Source: Zelonia costaricensis
Lineage: Eukaryota; Euglenozoa; Kinetoplastea; Trypanosomatida; Trypanosomatidae
Direction of reading: 5' to 3'
DNA: 47,358 bases
NCBI GenBank assembly: GCA_030849075.1
Contig: JASAOO010003364.1
Coordinates: 1-47,358 of the forward strand
Shown: one piece after another, positions 8,472 through 18,200 of the stretch
How positions within the stretch are numbered: position 1 is the first letter of the stretch
Layout: each line of letters starts with the position of its first letter
Notes under the pieces: model-generated
Told to the model about the DNA's origin: nothing
The model's database searches: none
The model's input: only the letters and a program-made list of their open reading frames with translations
Translations under genes and position numbers: made by a program

Positions 8472-10862
8472 TTAGCTAGGGCCGTGTTCAAAATCACCGT
8501 ACAGCTCCGAGAAGCGGCACACGCCCCAGCCCTCGCGCAGCATCGCAGCCTCTACGCCGAACGCGTGCACGGGCGCATCGCCCCACCGGTACTGCATGTA
8601 CCCCGAGCGCCACGGACTGGTCTCGCTCGCAAGCGTCGGCGACTTGCACCGCAACGGGTACGCTGCAGCGGGCAGCGACCCGCCATCCACGGGCTGCAGC
8701 ACAAACACCGCGTTCGGACTGGCTTTTCCACGGCGCCTCTCGACACGGCGCAGCGCGCACCGCCCGTGCAGTGCCTCCCGCTCCGCCGCTGTGTAGTCGT
8801 CGTGGTCGCTGTTGTCCATGTAGTCCACCACGGACATGTACAGCGGGTGCGTCTTCAGCGCAAACGCGCCGAGCTCGAAGTTGTTCGCGTACGAGTATAA
8901 GCTGAACCCGGCGGGGCTCGGGGGAACATGCCGCACTTCGGGCAAGTCGCCAGGCACCCAGTCCCCTGTCAAGAAGTACGCCTTCAGCACGTCTCGCTCC
9001 GCAACGCTCAGTGCGGCGCTGCTCCGCTCCGGGTACACGCCGTACCACGGCCACGTCGGCGGCAGCGGCGGCATTGTCCCATTCCGCACAAGGGACACCA
9101 CGCCCTCGTTCGACGGGTCCGTCAGCGTCCCCCACCCCGCGGGGCCTGAAGTTGAAACGGCGCGAGACGTACTGCGTGACGGGATGTTCCGCTTCTCCAG
9201 CCAGTCCCACAGCGCATTGCCGAGGTAGGTGGTGAAGGGGTCCCCGTCACGGTCCAGCTCAGTGTAGCCGTACGCACAGCGTTGCTGCGCCATCGTCACG
9301 AACGGGTCGCACAGCACCGGCTTGCCCAGCCACGAGTCCGTGTCCAGCCGCCAGTAGTACGCGTACCGGTGCCGCCACGGCGGAAGCGCCGCATCAGTGC
9401 CGCTCGCGTCCCCCGTCCACACGCGCAGCGATGGCAGCCGCCACACCAGCCGAGCCCAGAACCGGCACATATGGCGGTACCCGCGGTGATGCCCAGGAGC
9501 GCCGTTTGGGTTCTTGATCCACTTTTCCACCAGCTCTGGTGTCACATCGCACGGCAGCAGCGAGAAGAGGTGCATCACGTTCTCGAACGTCACGTACGGC
9601 GCAGACGGCACCGCGTCCGCCACGCGCCGGAACCACGCATCCTGCGCAACGTGCGTTGCGTACATCGCCGGCAGCATATCCTCAGACTCCACAAGCACCG
9701 GCGGCGGCGCGGGCACAGGCGACGACGGCTCCCACGCGTGCAGCACCGTGTGCACGTCCGAGTGCCGCAGCGCAGTCCGCAGCGTCCAGTTTCGCGCAGG
9801 GGCCGCAGCGCCAGTCTCGGCTTGAACTCCCGCAAACGTTGCCTCGCTCGACTCATAGAAGATGTGCACCGGGTAGTGCGGGTACCGTGAAAGGAAGTGC
9901 CCCTCCAGCAGTGGCAGCGTCACGTCCTGGAAGAGGTTGCCGCGATACCCAGGGTCGCGATCGCCTGCCCCGGCGAGGACCATCAGCACGCCGGACGCAC
10001 GCACCGCATCGCGCACCGCAGGCTCCGGCGCCGACGCACGGCGGAACCGCTCCTGCTGCATCGCAGACGGCGGCATCGGCGCAGCATCACTTGCACGCCA
10101 GGCAGAGACCTCCGCTTTTGCAAGCCCCGGCGTCGCGTCGTAGTACAGCCGCGCAAGCTCCGCACCGCTCACCGCCACGCGCCGCTGCTCGTACAGCTCC
10201 TGCAGCAGGCTGCCCGCACCGTCGCCAGCACCAGCCGCCTCCGAGTCCGCACACGTGATTCGGTTCTGCCGGCGCTCCAGGCACTGCGCACTCGCAGGCA
10301 TCGGCGAGCTCGGGTTCGTCACCGTCGCGAGCAGCACGCCTGCCACCGTCCCGTTATCCAGCGTCGACCTCGGCGCACCCGCGCCCGCGACACACGTCGC
10401 AAGACTCATCAGCACAGGAGTGCGCAGCCGCACCAGTGACGACCCTGAGTAGTTGCGCAGCTCCGCTGTGAGCCCCCAGTTCTCCTCGCCCATCATTTTG
10501 CCGTACACGATCGTGTAGCGGTCCGGCCGCCGTTCCCGCTTGCGCTTCCGAATAAGGGCGAGCTCCTGCATCGCGGACTCTACCGTGGCAGGGTGCTTGA
10601 ACTTCGCTCGCATCGTGGCAGCTCCAGAGAGCAGCTCGGTCCCGTAGTAGGCCATCAATGTGCACAGCAGCAGGAGCGCCGCCGCAACGCACGCCGCCAT
10701 TCGCGTCATGCGTCGCCGCGGCCACCTTGTCACACGGGCCAGAGCACCAAGGCAGCACAGCGAGCGTGGCACCTTGCTGACTGTCAGGCCGTGATGCTCC
10801 TCGTCAGCGTCGTGTGATGCAGCCGCCCGTGGGCGCCAGCGCGGTGCGAATGCTGACCGCAT
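8472..10862 (-). CDS. GT15 (KRE2/MNT1-type) alpha-1,2-mannosyltransferase
   Basis: A 796-residue type II membrane protein: basic cytosolic N-terminus, one anchor at about residues 53-75, then a large lumenal domain. The C-terminal half carries the family landmarks of GDP-mannose-dependent alpha-1,2-mannosyltransferases of the KRE2/MNT1 family in order: YPHYPVHIFYE (early strand), YRHMCRFW (about 461), YYWRLDTDSW (about 500, where the yeast proteins have YYWRVEP), CAYGYTEL, NNFELGAF (about 660, the SNFEI region containing the catalytic Glu) and RWGDAPVHAF (about 756, ERWGDAPVH in yeast). The roughly 300-residue region between the anchor and the core is unfamiliar and longer than in yeast. The start is the first ATG (10862); the longer frame opens with GTG. 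Inference: it adds alpha-1,2-mannose to secreted or surface glycans in the Golgi, for example phosphoglycan caps. Confidence 0.85.
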   Translation of the reverse strand: MRSAFAPRWRPRAAASHDADEEHHGLTVSKVPRSLCCLGALARVTRWPRRRMTRMAACVAAALLLLCTLMAYYGTELLSGAATMRAKFKHPATVESAMQELALIRKRKRERRPDRYTIVYGKMMGEENWGLTAELRNYSGSSLVRLRTPVLMSLATCVAGAGAPRSTLDNGTVAGVLLATVTNPSSPMPASAQCLERRQNRITCADSEAAGAGDGAGSLLQELYEQRRVAVSGAELARLYYDATPGLAKAEVSAWRASDAAPMPPSAMQQERFRRASAPEPAVRDAVRASGVLMVLAGAGDRDPGYRGNLFQDVTLPLLEGHFLSRYPHYPVHIFYESSEATFAGVQAETGAAAPARNWTLRTALRHSDVHTVLHAWEPSSPVPAPPPVLVESEDMLPAMYATHVAQDAWFRRVADAVPSAPYVTFENVMHLFSLLPCDVTPELVEKWIKNPNGAPGHHRGYRHMCRFWARLVWRLPSLRVWTGDASGTDAALPPWRHRYAYYWRLDTDSWLGKPVLCDPFVTMAQQRCAYGYTELDRDGDPFTTYLGNALWDWLEKRNIPSRSTSRAVSTSGPAGWGTLTDPSNEGVVSLVRNGTMPPLPPTWPWYGVYPERSSAALSVAERDVLKAYFLTGDWVPGDLPEVRHVPPSPAGFSLYSYANNFELGAFALKTHPLYMSVVDYMDNSDHDDYTAAEREALHGRCALRRVERRRGKASPNAVFVLQPVDGGSLPAAAYPLRCKSPTLASETSPWRSGYMQYRWGDAPVHAFGVEAAMLREGWGVCRFSELYGDFEHGPS

Positions 10863-13800
10863 GGTCCCGGAGTCGGGAAGGGCCAGCGGGGGCGGGAGGG
10901 GAGCACACACGTCGAAGAGTGTCGGTTGCTGTCAGCCTTTGACACCGCTGTAGTTAACGATTTGTATGTGTGTGTGTGTGTATTAGTGCTGGAGGAGGGG
11001 GCAGCACAGAGTGGAACCAAAAAAAAAAAAAAACTAGCGATCCTACTTACAACAACGTCAGCGGTCAGACGGGGCTCACTGTGTATGTGGGAATGCCCAC
11101 GTGCTGTTTCGCAATTTGTTTTGGAGGGGGTGGGGGAGTGTCTACGTGCTTTCTACGGCGTGCAGCCGAAGGTGTGGAGCTGCGGTCTACAAAGGTGAGG
11201 CTCCGGTGAGAAAACGCGGGGAGGGAACCGGGTTGAGGGGCAAAGCGGAGGCGCAAAGAGCTTGTTGGAGAGGAGGGGGACAGCTCACGCTTGGAGCGGC
11301 GGAGAACGGGTAACGCAGCCGACAGTGGTGCGGTGGCGTCACATTCCTGAGCTGCGGCAGAGGGAGATCCGGGGGCGATGGCGCAAGACAAGAAATGGTC
11401 GTCACTGTTTTTCCGGTGAAGGAACGCGAAGTGGGGGGGAGGGGGGATGTAGAGAAGACGCGAGGGCGTGTCATGTTGCAGTGCGGCCCGCATTGCAAGT
11501 GGTGTTTTCTCTGCTGGGCCGGAGCGCGTTGCGGACGTCACACACCGCACGGACGTGAGCTCTGGAAACCTGGCTGACACACTCGCCTTCCCCCCCTCCC
11601 CTCCCCTCCAATTCGGCACAACCAAAATGTCGGTACTACACGGCGATGCAACCTTACGTATTTCGCGTGGAGATGTCTGGATACGCCGTCGCCTACGTGC
11701 CTGCACCCCGCCCCACCGAGGCCTTTTCGGCGCCGCGCGGCTCGCACGGTGGCAGTGGGGGCAGCCACCGCCGACCATCGCCAGCTGCGTGGATCGAGAT
11801 GCAGAAGTGGGGAGACGCAGTACTGCCCCTCGCCGACGCGGCAGCGGTCGAGACGGTAGCGTGGCAGAGGTCAAAGGGCACACAAAGCAATCCGCAGTTG
11901 GGTGGTGGTGTGTGGCGGGGAGAGCGCACATCGCCAGAGACTCGCTGCGGGCATTCACCAGCACCCCGTGAAGCCTCTACGCACACACGGTGACGGCGTA
12001 GTTACGGTGTCGAAGATGAGCCGCGGTGCGCCACACTTCGAAAAAAAAAATTTCACTGGTGCCCTGTACCGCGACCTCGGTGAGGGACGCGTCTTCTCAC
12101 TTTCACAGCCCGAGGAGCGGCCCGTCAACTGCGGCGGGCAGAGACTGCAGAAATGGAATAGAGTTTCCACAGAATGGGGAATGACAAGAAGAGGGATGAG
12201 GGGAAAGAAGCCAGGCTAGGGCAAAGGAAGGGAAGGGGGGGGGACACCGCTGTTACGCATGGGCGCCGTTAAGCGAGGGTGGGGAACACCGCCCGTCACG
12301 TGCAATTCCCGAGACACACAAGACTGAGGCGACATTGGGGACAGAGGAAGAGCGCGTGAAGAAGAGAGGAACTGTGACACCGCAGTGCGGAGAGGGGGGG
12401 GGGGCAAAGCAGAGGCGTGGCGCCGGTGGCCATGAGAAACGCACACACTCATCTCGCAGGCATCTCGACGCAGAGAGCAAAGGAGTCGTCAAAGGAGCAG
12501 CACGTGCAAAGCGCCACGATACAGCGAGACCGAGGATTTAAAACAGAGCGTCGATTGAGGGTCGCCGCCACAAAGGAGAGCAACAAGGCAGAGACCCTTG
12601 ACAACTCAAAGCCTGTGAATGCAGATTGCCGCAGCCACATGGACCTTCACTACAAAAAGCCCTGCGAGATGCGTGCACGGCGCCTCGCAGCACTGTACAG
12701 GGCGTTGGTGCATCGCACCATACCCTCCTCGCGTTGCGGCGGCTTGCCACAGCACGCTCAGCACCTCTTAAAAGAAAAGGCTCGGCGCCCGTGCAGTCGT
12801 GAGCGCCGCACGCCCGCGGCAGAGCGCGCGCCTGGCACTGAGGCCACACTCACACGCCTGAGGGCCACATGGAAGACGAGGACCGTGCGCAGGCTTGTAC
12901 TCTGGCAAATATAGCACGCGCCAGCTCCGGGCGTGCTTTGGTGGTATTGGAAGCATCGCCAGAGCCGTGCGTCGCCGCGCCACCCGCTGCATCAGTATCG
13001 CTTCCAGTCCCACCGACGGCAAAGGCAGCAGCGAGCTCGCAACAAGTGACGGAGCAGCGAAGGCGGCGCGGGCCTCGACACTGGCGATCGGGGAGGTCGC
13101 TCGGCTTCATTGTGAGACTGCGCGGTGCGGCTGGTTGGCCAAAGCGGCTGGTTGTTGCGGGTGTGCCCACGTGCATTCTGCGCTGTCCGTGCTCCAGTGC
13201 GAGGCACGTTGCGCGCACATCGTTGAAGGAGTGAAGCCAGTTGGCGTGTGCGATGCCGGTGTCGCTGTCTCTGCGTCACAAAGCCTGAGTGGGGGAAGAG
13301 AGAGGTAGTCCGCACGCCGCATGGGCAGTGCGTGGCGAGAGGCGAGAAGGCAGGCAAGAGGAGAAGGCGTCGGGGGTGGCATTGAATGCGTCCGCTGCTG
13401 GAGCCGCCAGAGCGAGGGCTGCAAAGACATGGAGCAGCACCCGTACCGCGGCTCACGTTACCAGAGGGAGGCGCTCGCATCATGGGAGTAGCTAGATTTC
13501 AGAGACGAGCGCCTCCGGTGCGACACACGAGCACGGCAATCGTTCCACACACACCCCTCTCCCCTCCCTCCCCCTGCTAGACACGCACACAAAAAGGGTC
13601 TGGGGTAGGGAGGCAAGGGTCGCAACGCCAGGCCTGAGGTGGCGTCAGCGTATGAAGGGCGCGGCGCTGCTGCCGGTGAGTGCGCATCCACGCAGATGGA
13701 GGCCCACACCCGCTTGTCGACTCAGCGCTCTGCCACGAACACCCGCTGCGCCTCAGACTTCTGCCTTTTGTTGCCTTTGTACGGGTGCGTTGTTGCGCGT

Positions 13801-14002
13801 GTCAGACATGCAGTTGCACACAGACAGACCCTAAAACACGCCACATACGTTAGATGCTCTGTAGCGCGTACCACTTATCTATGCACCTCACACGGACACT
13901 CGGTTCTTCCTCTCGCACAGCAAACGCAGCCGCCAGACGTCGTTTCACCACGCAGATGTGAAGTTGCCCTCGGTGACGCTGCTGTGACTCGCCATCTATC
14001 AC
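10863..14002. other. Longest intergenic region (3.1 kb), no supported gene
   Basis: The gap lies between SPT16 and the GT15 gene. It includes the proposed splice acceptor at 10989, several G-rich runs (about 11427-11446, 12233-12242, 12390-12405) and scattered open frames on both strands. The longest minus-strand frame (11964-11065) opens with GTG; the + strand frame at 12869-13234 opposes the cluster and has no motif. It is unusually long for a Leishmania-type gap, so non-coding RNA genes or UTR retroposons are possible, but none is recognisable by eye. Confidence 0.4.
10989..11033 (-). promoter_or_regulatory. Candidate trans-splice acceptor and pyrimidine tract for the GT15 gene
   Basis: Read on the minus strand, a T15 run (11033-11019) and a pyrimidine run CCCCCTCCTCC (11001-10991) are followed by AG at 10990-10989. 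Splicing here would leave a 5' UTR of about 126 bases before the ATG at 10862. Predicted from sequence only. Confidence 0.4.
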
Positions 14003-17000
14003 CTAGAAGCGGCGCGCTGGTGGCACCGCGCCGCCGCGGCCCGGCACAGTCACCGGCATCTTGGGCGGCCGTGCGGCGGGGGCGGCCGGTGCGGCTTGCG
14101 GCGGTGCGGCGGCGGTTCGCTGGCGCTTGCGTGGGCGATCGCTGTCATCGTCACTGAAGCGGTTCTGCCGGTCCTTGGCGGCGGCGCGCCGCTCCAGCTC
14201 GTCCCAGCTTGCGGCGCTTGACTCGTCGCTGTCGTCGCTGTCAGAGTCGACGCCGCTTTCCTCGTCCTCGAGCCAGGAGGAGTCGTCGGAGTCGGAGGAC
14301 TCCTCGTCCTCGTCCTCGTAGTAAGTTGAGTCCGAGTCCGAGTCGTCGTCGTCGCCCTCTTCGTCCTCCTCGTCGTTCGTCTCGTTGTTCAGCACCGACC
14401 AGCCGTCGCCGCGCAGCCACGGGTCCCAGTTGGCGTCGTCGCGGATGTCCTTCATCGTGACGCGCCAGTTAGGGTTCACTGTCGTCTCCATGTAGTAGAG
14501 CCGTGCGCTGAGGCACCAGTCCTTGACGTGCTCAAGCGAGGTCCGCGGAATGCTGCTGATCGTCACGACCGGCCTGTTGTAGTCCTTGAAGATAAGCGAC
14601 ATATCGAAGGTCGCCGTGCCGGGTATGACGCGCTCGAAGGAGACAACCTCGATCTCCTCCACGCTCTGCGTGAAGGCTGGGGTGTCGATGAGGGCCCAGA
14701 GCACCTCGCGGTTGCCCTTGAACGTCGTCATCGAGCGAGCGTGCACGCCGTCAAAAGAGAACTGGTTCGTGGGCAGCTGCGTCTTGATCTTACTCCGCTC
14801 CTCCACGGCGTGGGCGAAGGTGATGAACTGCTTGTTGGTCTGCCGGATACGCGCCTCGTCGCGCTCCTCTGCCTGCACCTCCTCCTCGTACGACCGCCGC
14901 GCAGCGCTGGCCAGCTCGCTGCTCTCCATCACCTCGGCCACAAACTGGATCTCCGAAACACTCTTCCGGTTAATCTCAAGCGGCTTCTTCAGCGTGACGT
15001 GGTAAATAACGTAGATGCTCTGCACAGCTGGCTGGAAGATGACGTGCTTGATGTTGTCGAAGAGCATGTCGACCGGCACCCCGCCGAGAAAGGAGAAACG
15101 CAGCCCATTGGCGTGCAGCTCCAGGTTACCGACACAGCCCTTGTTCTGCCGGTTGGTGCTCGTGATGGGCGGGCGGATTTTGACCGTCGGCAGGCGCAGC
15201 GGGTTCGGCGTCGCCGTCAGCCGCCCACCCGAGGCCGAGGTGAGGGCACGCTTGCGCGCGGCGTCGTCGTTCTTAATGCGCTGCTGCACGCCCTGGATGG
15301 CGATCTGCGCGTCCGTGAAGACGTCCCGCGCGCTGCTGTATGCCAGCTCCTTGACGAAGACCTTGGTGCGATTCAACTTGTAGCCGACGTTGGCCTCCTG
15401 CATGCTGTGGAAGGCCACCGTCATGGTGTACTTGTCGCCCTCGGCCTTGATGTCGACCTTGTTGATCGTCGACACGTGGAAAGGCACGGGCCGCCCGCAG
15501 ACGGGCAGCCACGCCACCTTCTTGTCGGTCTGCACGACGATGCCACGCTGGGACTCCGGCGGCGGCACGCGGTCCTCCGGCTTGTACGGGTGCAGCTCGC
15601 CAAAGGAAAGGCGGCCGACGTCGCACGCGCGGTACTCCTCCGTCGACGTCTGCGTCCCCTTCTTGCCGCCAGCAGCGAGGAATTCGGCGTGCAGCTCGTT
15701 GAGCAGCTGCCGCAAGTCCTGCTCACGCTGGGCCTCGCGGGACAGCACGACGGTTTCGGACTGACCCTGGCGTGTGATCTTGCTCAAGTCGCGGTGCGCC
15801 GCCGCCTCGTCGGCCGCCGCTGCCTCGTCGCCGAGGTCCTCGTAGAGCACCTCCGCCAGCTTGCGCGCCACCTTCGTCTTCAGCTCCGCCACGCCGCCGC
15901 GCAGGATGACCGTGTCCGTCAGCTCCACGTCGAACGTGCCGTCCGCGCCGGCGCACGGCACCGACTCCAGCACGACGCGTGTGACAAAGCTCATGCCGTC
16001 GGCCACCACCGCCGTGCCCTTTTCAGCGATGGTGCCGCGCGCCTCGAGCACAAGCAGGCCGGTCGAGAAGCCGAAGCTCTTCGCGAGGTGGCCAGCGAGG
16101 CCGGCGTCCTGCTCCTGCGCGTACCGCATGACATCTGCGTAGACGGCGCTGAGACGGGCACCAGGGACGAGGCACTCCATGAGCTTCGCGCTGACGTCGT
16201 AGGCGTACTGGTACGCCGCCTTCGCGTTCGACGGCGCTGCGGACTCGACGAGGAGCGTGCGGCCGAAGAAGGCGGTGTAGCCGGTGTTCTTGACGCCGAA
16301 GCGCACCACGACCACATCACCGTGGATCGGCGCGTTGCACGCGGCCTTCAGGGTGTCCTCGTCAACATTAAGCTGCGACTTGTACGTGCCCTGGTGGAAG
16401 AGGCACGGCGGCAGCCCAGTGACGAGCGCAAAGTCGTCGACGGCGAGTGACTCGAGGCCCTGAATCGTATTGGGACGCTCAAGCTTGCCGTACAGCATCT
16501 GCCGCACATCGTACAGCGTCTTGGGGTCGCTCTTCGACATCTCGCTGGCGATGCAGTCGCGCGCGTAGCGGCGGAATACCGCGCAGCACAGGCCGGCGGC
16601 CTTCTCCACACATGCGAGCGCCGCGTCGTCCTTCACGAAGAGCAGCTCACCAAGGGCCGGGGCGGCGGCCACGAGAGCATCAGCGGGCACGACGGTCCGC
16701 ACCGCCTCCACAAACGCCGCCGCAAACGCCGCCTCCTGGATCGCAAACTCGTTCACCGGCGCCCCCACTGTCTTGCCAGCTAGCAGGGCTGCCAGTCGCG
16801 GCTGAGCTGCCGCCACACCAGCCACCACCTCCACCGTGTGGCCCTCCACCTGCGCTGGCGGGGCCGCCACGGCGACGTCCGCGGCGTGCACGAAGAGGGT
16901 GACCACCTGCGTGATGACGACGGCGACGTTGCAGACGGGCTCTTTGGCGTCAAGCAGGTATTGCAGGAGCGCCTGCCCGCGCTGGTTCTCTGGCGTGTTG

Positions 17001-17140
17001 ACGCTGCGCTCACCGAACACGCAGACCCACGCGGTGTACTGCGGCGCTGCTGCGTCTCCGGCGGCGGCCACGGAGCGCCACTGCCCCAGCACGGAACCGA
17101 GCCGCGCCGAGGACACGGTGTAGCTGCCGCTGGAGTGCAT
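14003..17140 (-). CDS. SPT16: FACT histone chaperone subunit SPT16
   Basis: A 1045-residue protein, the usual Spt16 length. With its partner (Pob3/SSRP1 type) Spt16 forms FACT, which handles H2A-H2B during transcription and replication in the nucleus. The N-terminal half is the inactive aminopeptidase (pita-bread) lobe plus M24-like domain. The middle contains recognisable Spt16 segments (KYTMTVAFHSMQEANVGYK; NKGCVGNLELHANGLRFSF; the PH-like block ending SLEHVKDWCLSARLYYMET) with INPNW-type sequence VNPNW nearby. Residues about 920-990 are a long Asp/Glu/Ser tail typical of Spt16, followed by a basic RPRKRQRT nuclear-localisation-like stretch and a Pro/Ala-rich end. The ATG at 17140 is preceded in frame only by a TTG. 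In trypanosomatids FACT is linked to chromatin control of transcription units (family knowledge). Confidence 0.93.
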   Translation of the reverse strand: MHSSGSYTVSSARLGSVLGQWRSVAAAGDAAAPQYTAWVCVFGERSVNTPENQRGQALLQYLLDAKEPVCNVAVVITQVVTLFVHAADVAVAAPPAQVEGHTVEVVAGVAAAQPRLAALLAGKTVGAPVNEFAIQEAAFAAAFVEAVRTVVPADALVAAAPALGELLFVKDDAALACVEKAAGLCCAVFRRYARDCIASEMSKSDPKTLYDVRQMLYGKLERPNTIQGLESLAVDDFALVTGLPPCLFHQGTYKSQLNVDEDTLKAACNAPIHGDVVVVRFGVKNTGYTAFFGRTLLVESAAPSNAKAAYQYAYDVSAKLMECLVPGARLSAVYADVMRYAQEQDAGLAGHLAKSFGFSTGLLVLEARGTIAEKGTAVVADGMSFVTRVVLESVPCAGADGTFDVELTDTVILRGGVAELKTKVARKLAEVLYEDLGDEAAAADEAAAHRDLSKITRQGQSETVVLSREAQREQDLRQLLNELHAEFLAAGGKKGTQTSTEEYRACDVGRLSFGELHPYKPEDRVPPPESQRGIVVQTDKKVAWLPVCGRPVPFHVSTINKVDIKAEGDKYTMTVAFHSMQEANVGYKLNRTKVFVKELAYSSARDVFTDAQIAIQGVQQRIKNDDAARKRALTSASGGRLTATPNPLRLPTVKIRPPITSTNRQNKGCVGNLELHANGLRFSFLGGVPVDMLFDNIKHVIFQPAVQSIYVIYHVTLKKPLEINRKSVSEIQFVAEVMESSELASAARRSYEEEVQAEERDEARIRQTNKQFITFAHAVEERSKIKTQLPTNQFSFDGVHARSMTTFKGNREVLWALIDTPAFTQSVEEIEVVSFERVIPGTATFDMSLIFKDYNRPVVTISSIPRTSLEHVKDWCLSARLYYMETTVNPNWRVTMKDIRDDANWDPWLRGDGWSVLNNETNDEEDEEGDDDDSDSDSTYYEDEDEESSDSDDSSWLEDEESGVDSDSDDSDESSAASWDELERRAAAKDRQNRFSDDDSDRPRKRQRTAAAPPQAAPAAPAARPPKMPVTVPGRGGAVPPARRF

Positions 17141-18200
17141 CAGCAACGGCAGTAGCAGGGGGAGGCGGGATGGGAGGGATGCGCCTCGTGTGTGTGAGCG
17201 AGGAGGGGCGAGAGGGGAGGAAGGGCAACGCGATCAGTCGCTCTATGCGGAGTTGTCTGGGTGCTGGAGGAGGAAGAAGAGAAGGGGGCTGAGGCGCAGG
17301 AGCTGCGCGGCTCGCAAGCACAGAGCTGCGCCGCCGCTAAGGTGGGAAGAACGCCGGGGAGAGAGAGAGAGTGCGTGAACGATGCGCGCGGTTAGTGCAG
17401 GGCTTAAATAACGGGTGATGTGTGCGCGCAGAGTGCTCTGGGCTTGCGTGGTCTGCCAAGACGAGTGGGAGAAGTCGGGGACTGAATCGGGCGAAAAGGG
17501 GGAACGGGGAGGACGGAGGAGGCGGGTGAGACGGGCGCGAGGACGAGCGGGAAGGGGGGGGGGGGGCGTCTGGCTGCTCTGCGCCCGTGCTGCCGTCGCG
17601 TCGTGCGCGCTGGCCGTGGCCGGACACACAGGAAGGAGAGGAAGAGGACACCGGGGGGAGGGGGGGGCACGAGATGGGCCCGGCTACCAACACCCCAACG
17701 GGGCAGCGGGGGGGGAGGGGGGGACGGAGGCGATAGCTGCGAGGCGGTAAAGGCGGTCGCTACTCCCCTCCGTCACCTTCAACTCTTCCGCTTGACGGCG
17801 GCCATAAGTGCAGTCAACTTTTTTTCTTTTCTCCGTACTCGATGCCGCGCCTGCGTGGGCGGAGTGGTCACGTCCTCTTTCGCTAAGCACCGATCGATTT
17901 TGCGACCACGGCAAGCGCGGGCAAGGCAGACTTGGCAGTCCACTCACGGTGTCCGCATCCTCCCTTGTTTTCCTTTGGGGGGTTTCTTTAAGTGAATTCA
18001 CAACCCGCTCCCAACGCAACACTGTGATGTACGCACGCACTCGGCCTGCGTGAGCCGCATACAAAGGAGCACCCACACGCACACGCGTACGCGCACACAG
18101 GGGCGTGTGTAGATGCGCTCGGTGTAGAGCCAGCCACACCATGCCGCCCTCACCGCACGCCACGTGCCGCCGTCTTCTCTGTACAGCAGCGCGCGCGCGT
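17141..18200. other. Intergenic region between uL3m and SPT16
   Basis: About 1.06 kb of UTR-like sequence. It contains the splice-acceptor candidate at 17264 and further G-rich runs (17551-17560, 17654-17668, 17707-17722). No supported gene. Confidence 0.5.
17264..17289 (-). promoter_or_regulatory. Candidate trans-splice acceptor for SPT16
   Basis: On the minus strand a near-perfect pyrimidine tract (17289-17266, interrupted by no purine) ends in AG at 17265-17264. It predicts a 5' UTR of about 123 bases for SPT16. Confidence 0.45.

Noticed and set aside
11065..11964. 299-codon minus frame upstream of GT15
   Set aside because: Begins with GTG, runs through the T15 and splice-signal region, low complexity.
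12869..13234. 121-codon + strand frame with ATG
   Set aside because: Opposes the gene cluster; no recognisable domain.
14528..16450. 640-codon + strand open frame
   Set aside because: Antisense shadow of SPT16 with a Arg/Leu/Val-biased composition and no motif.
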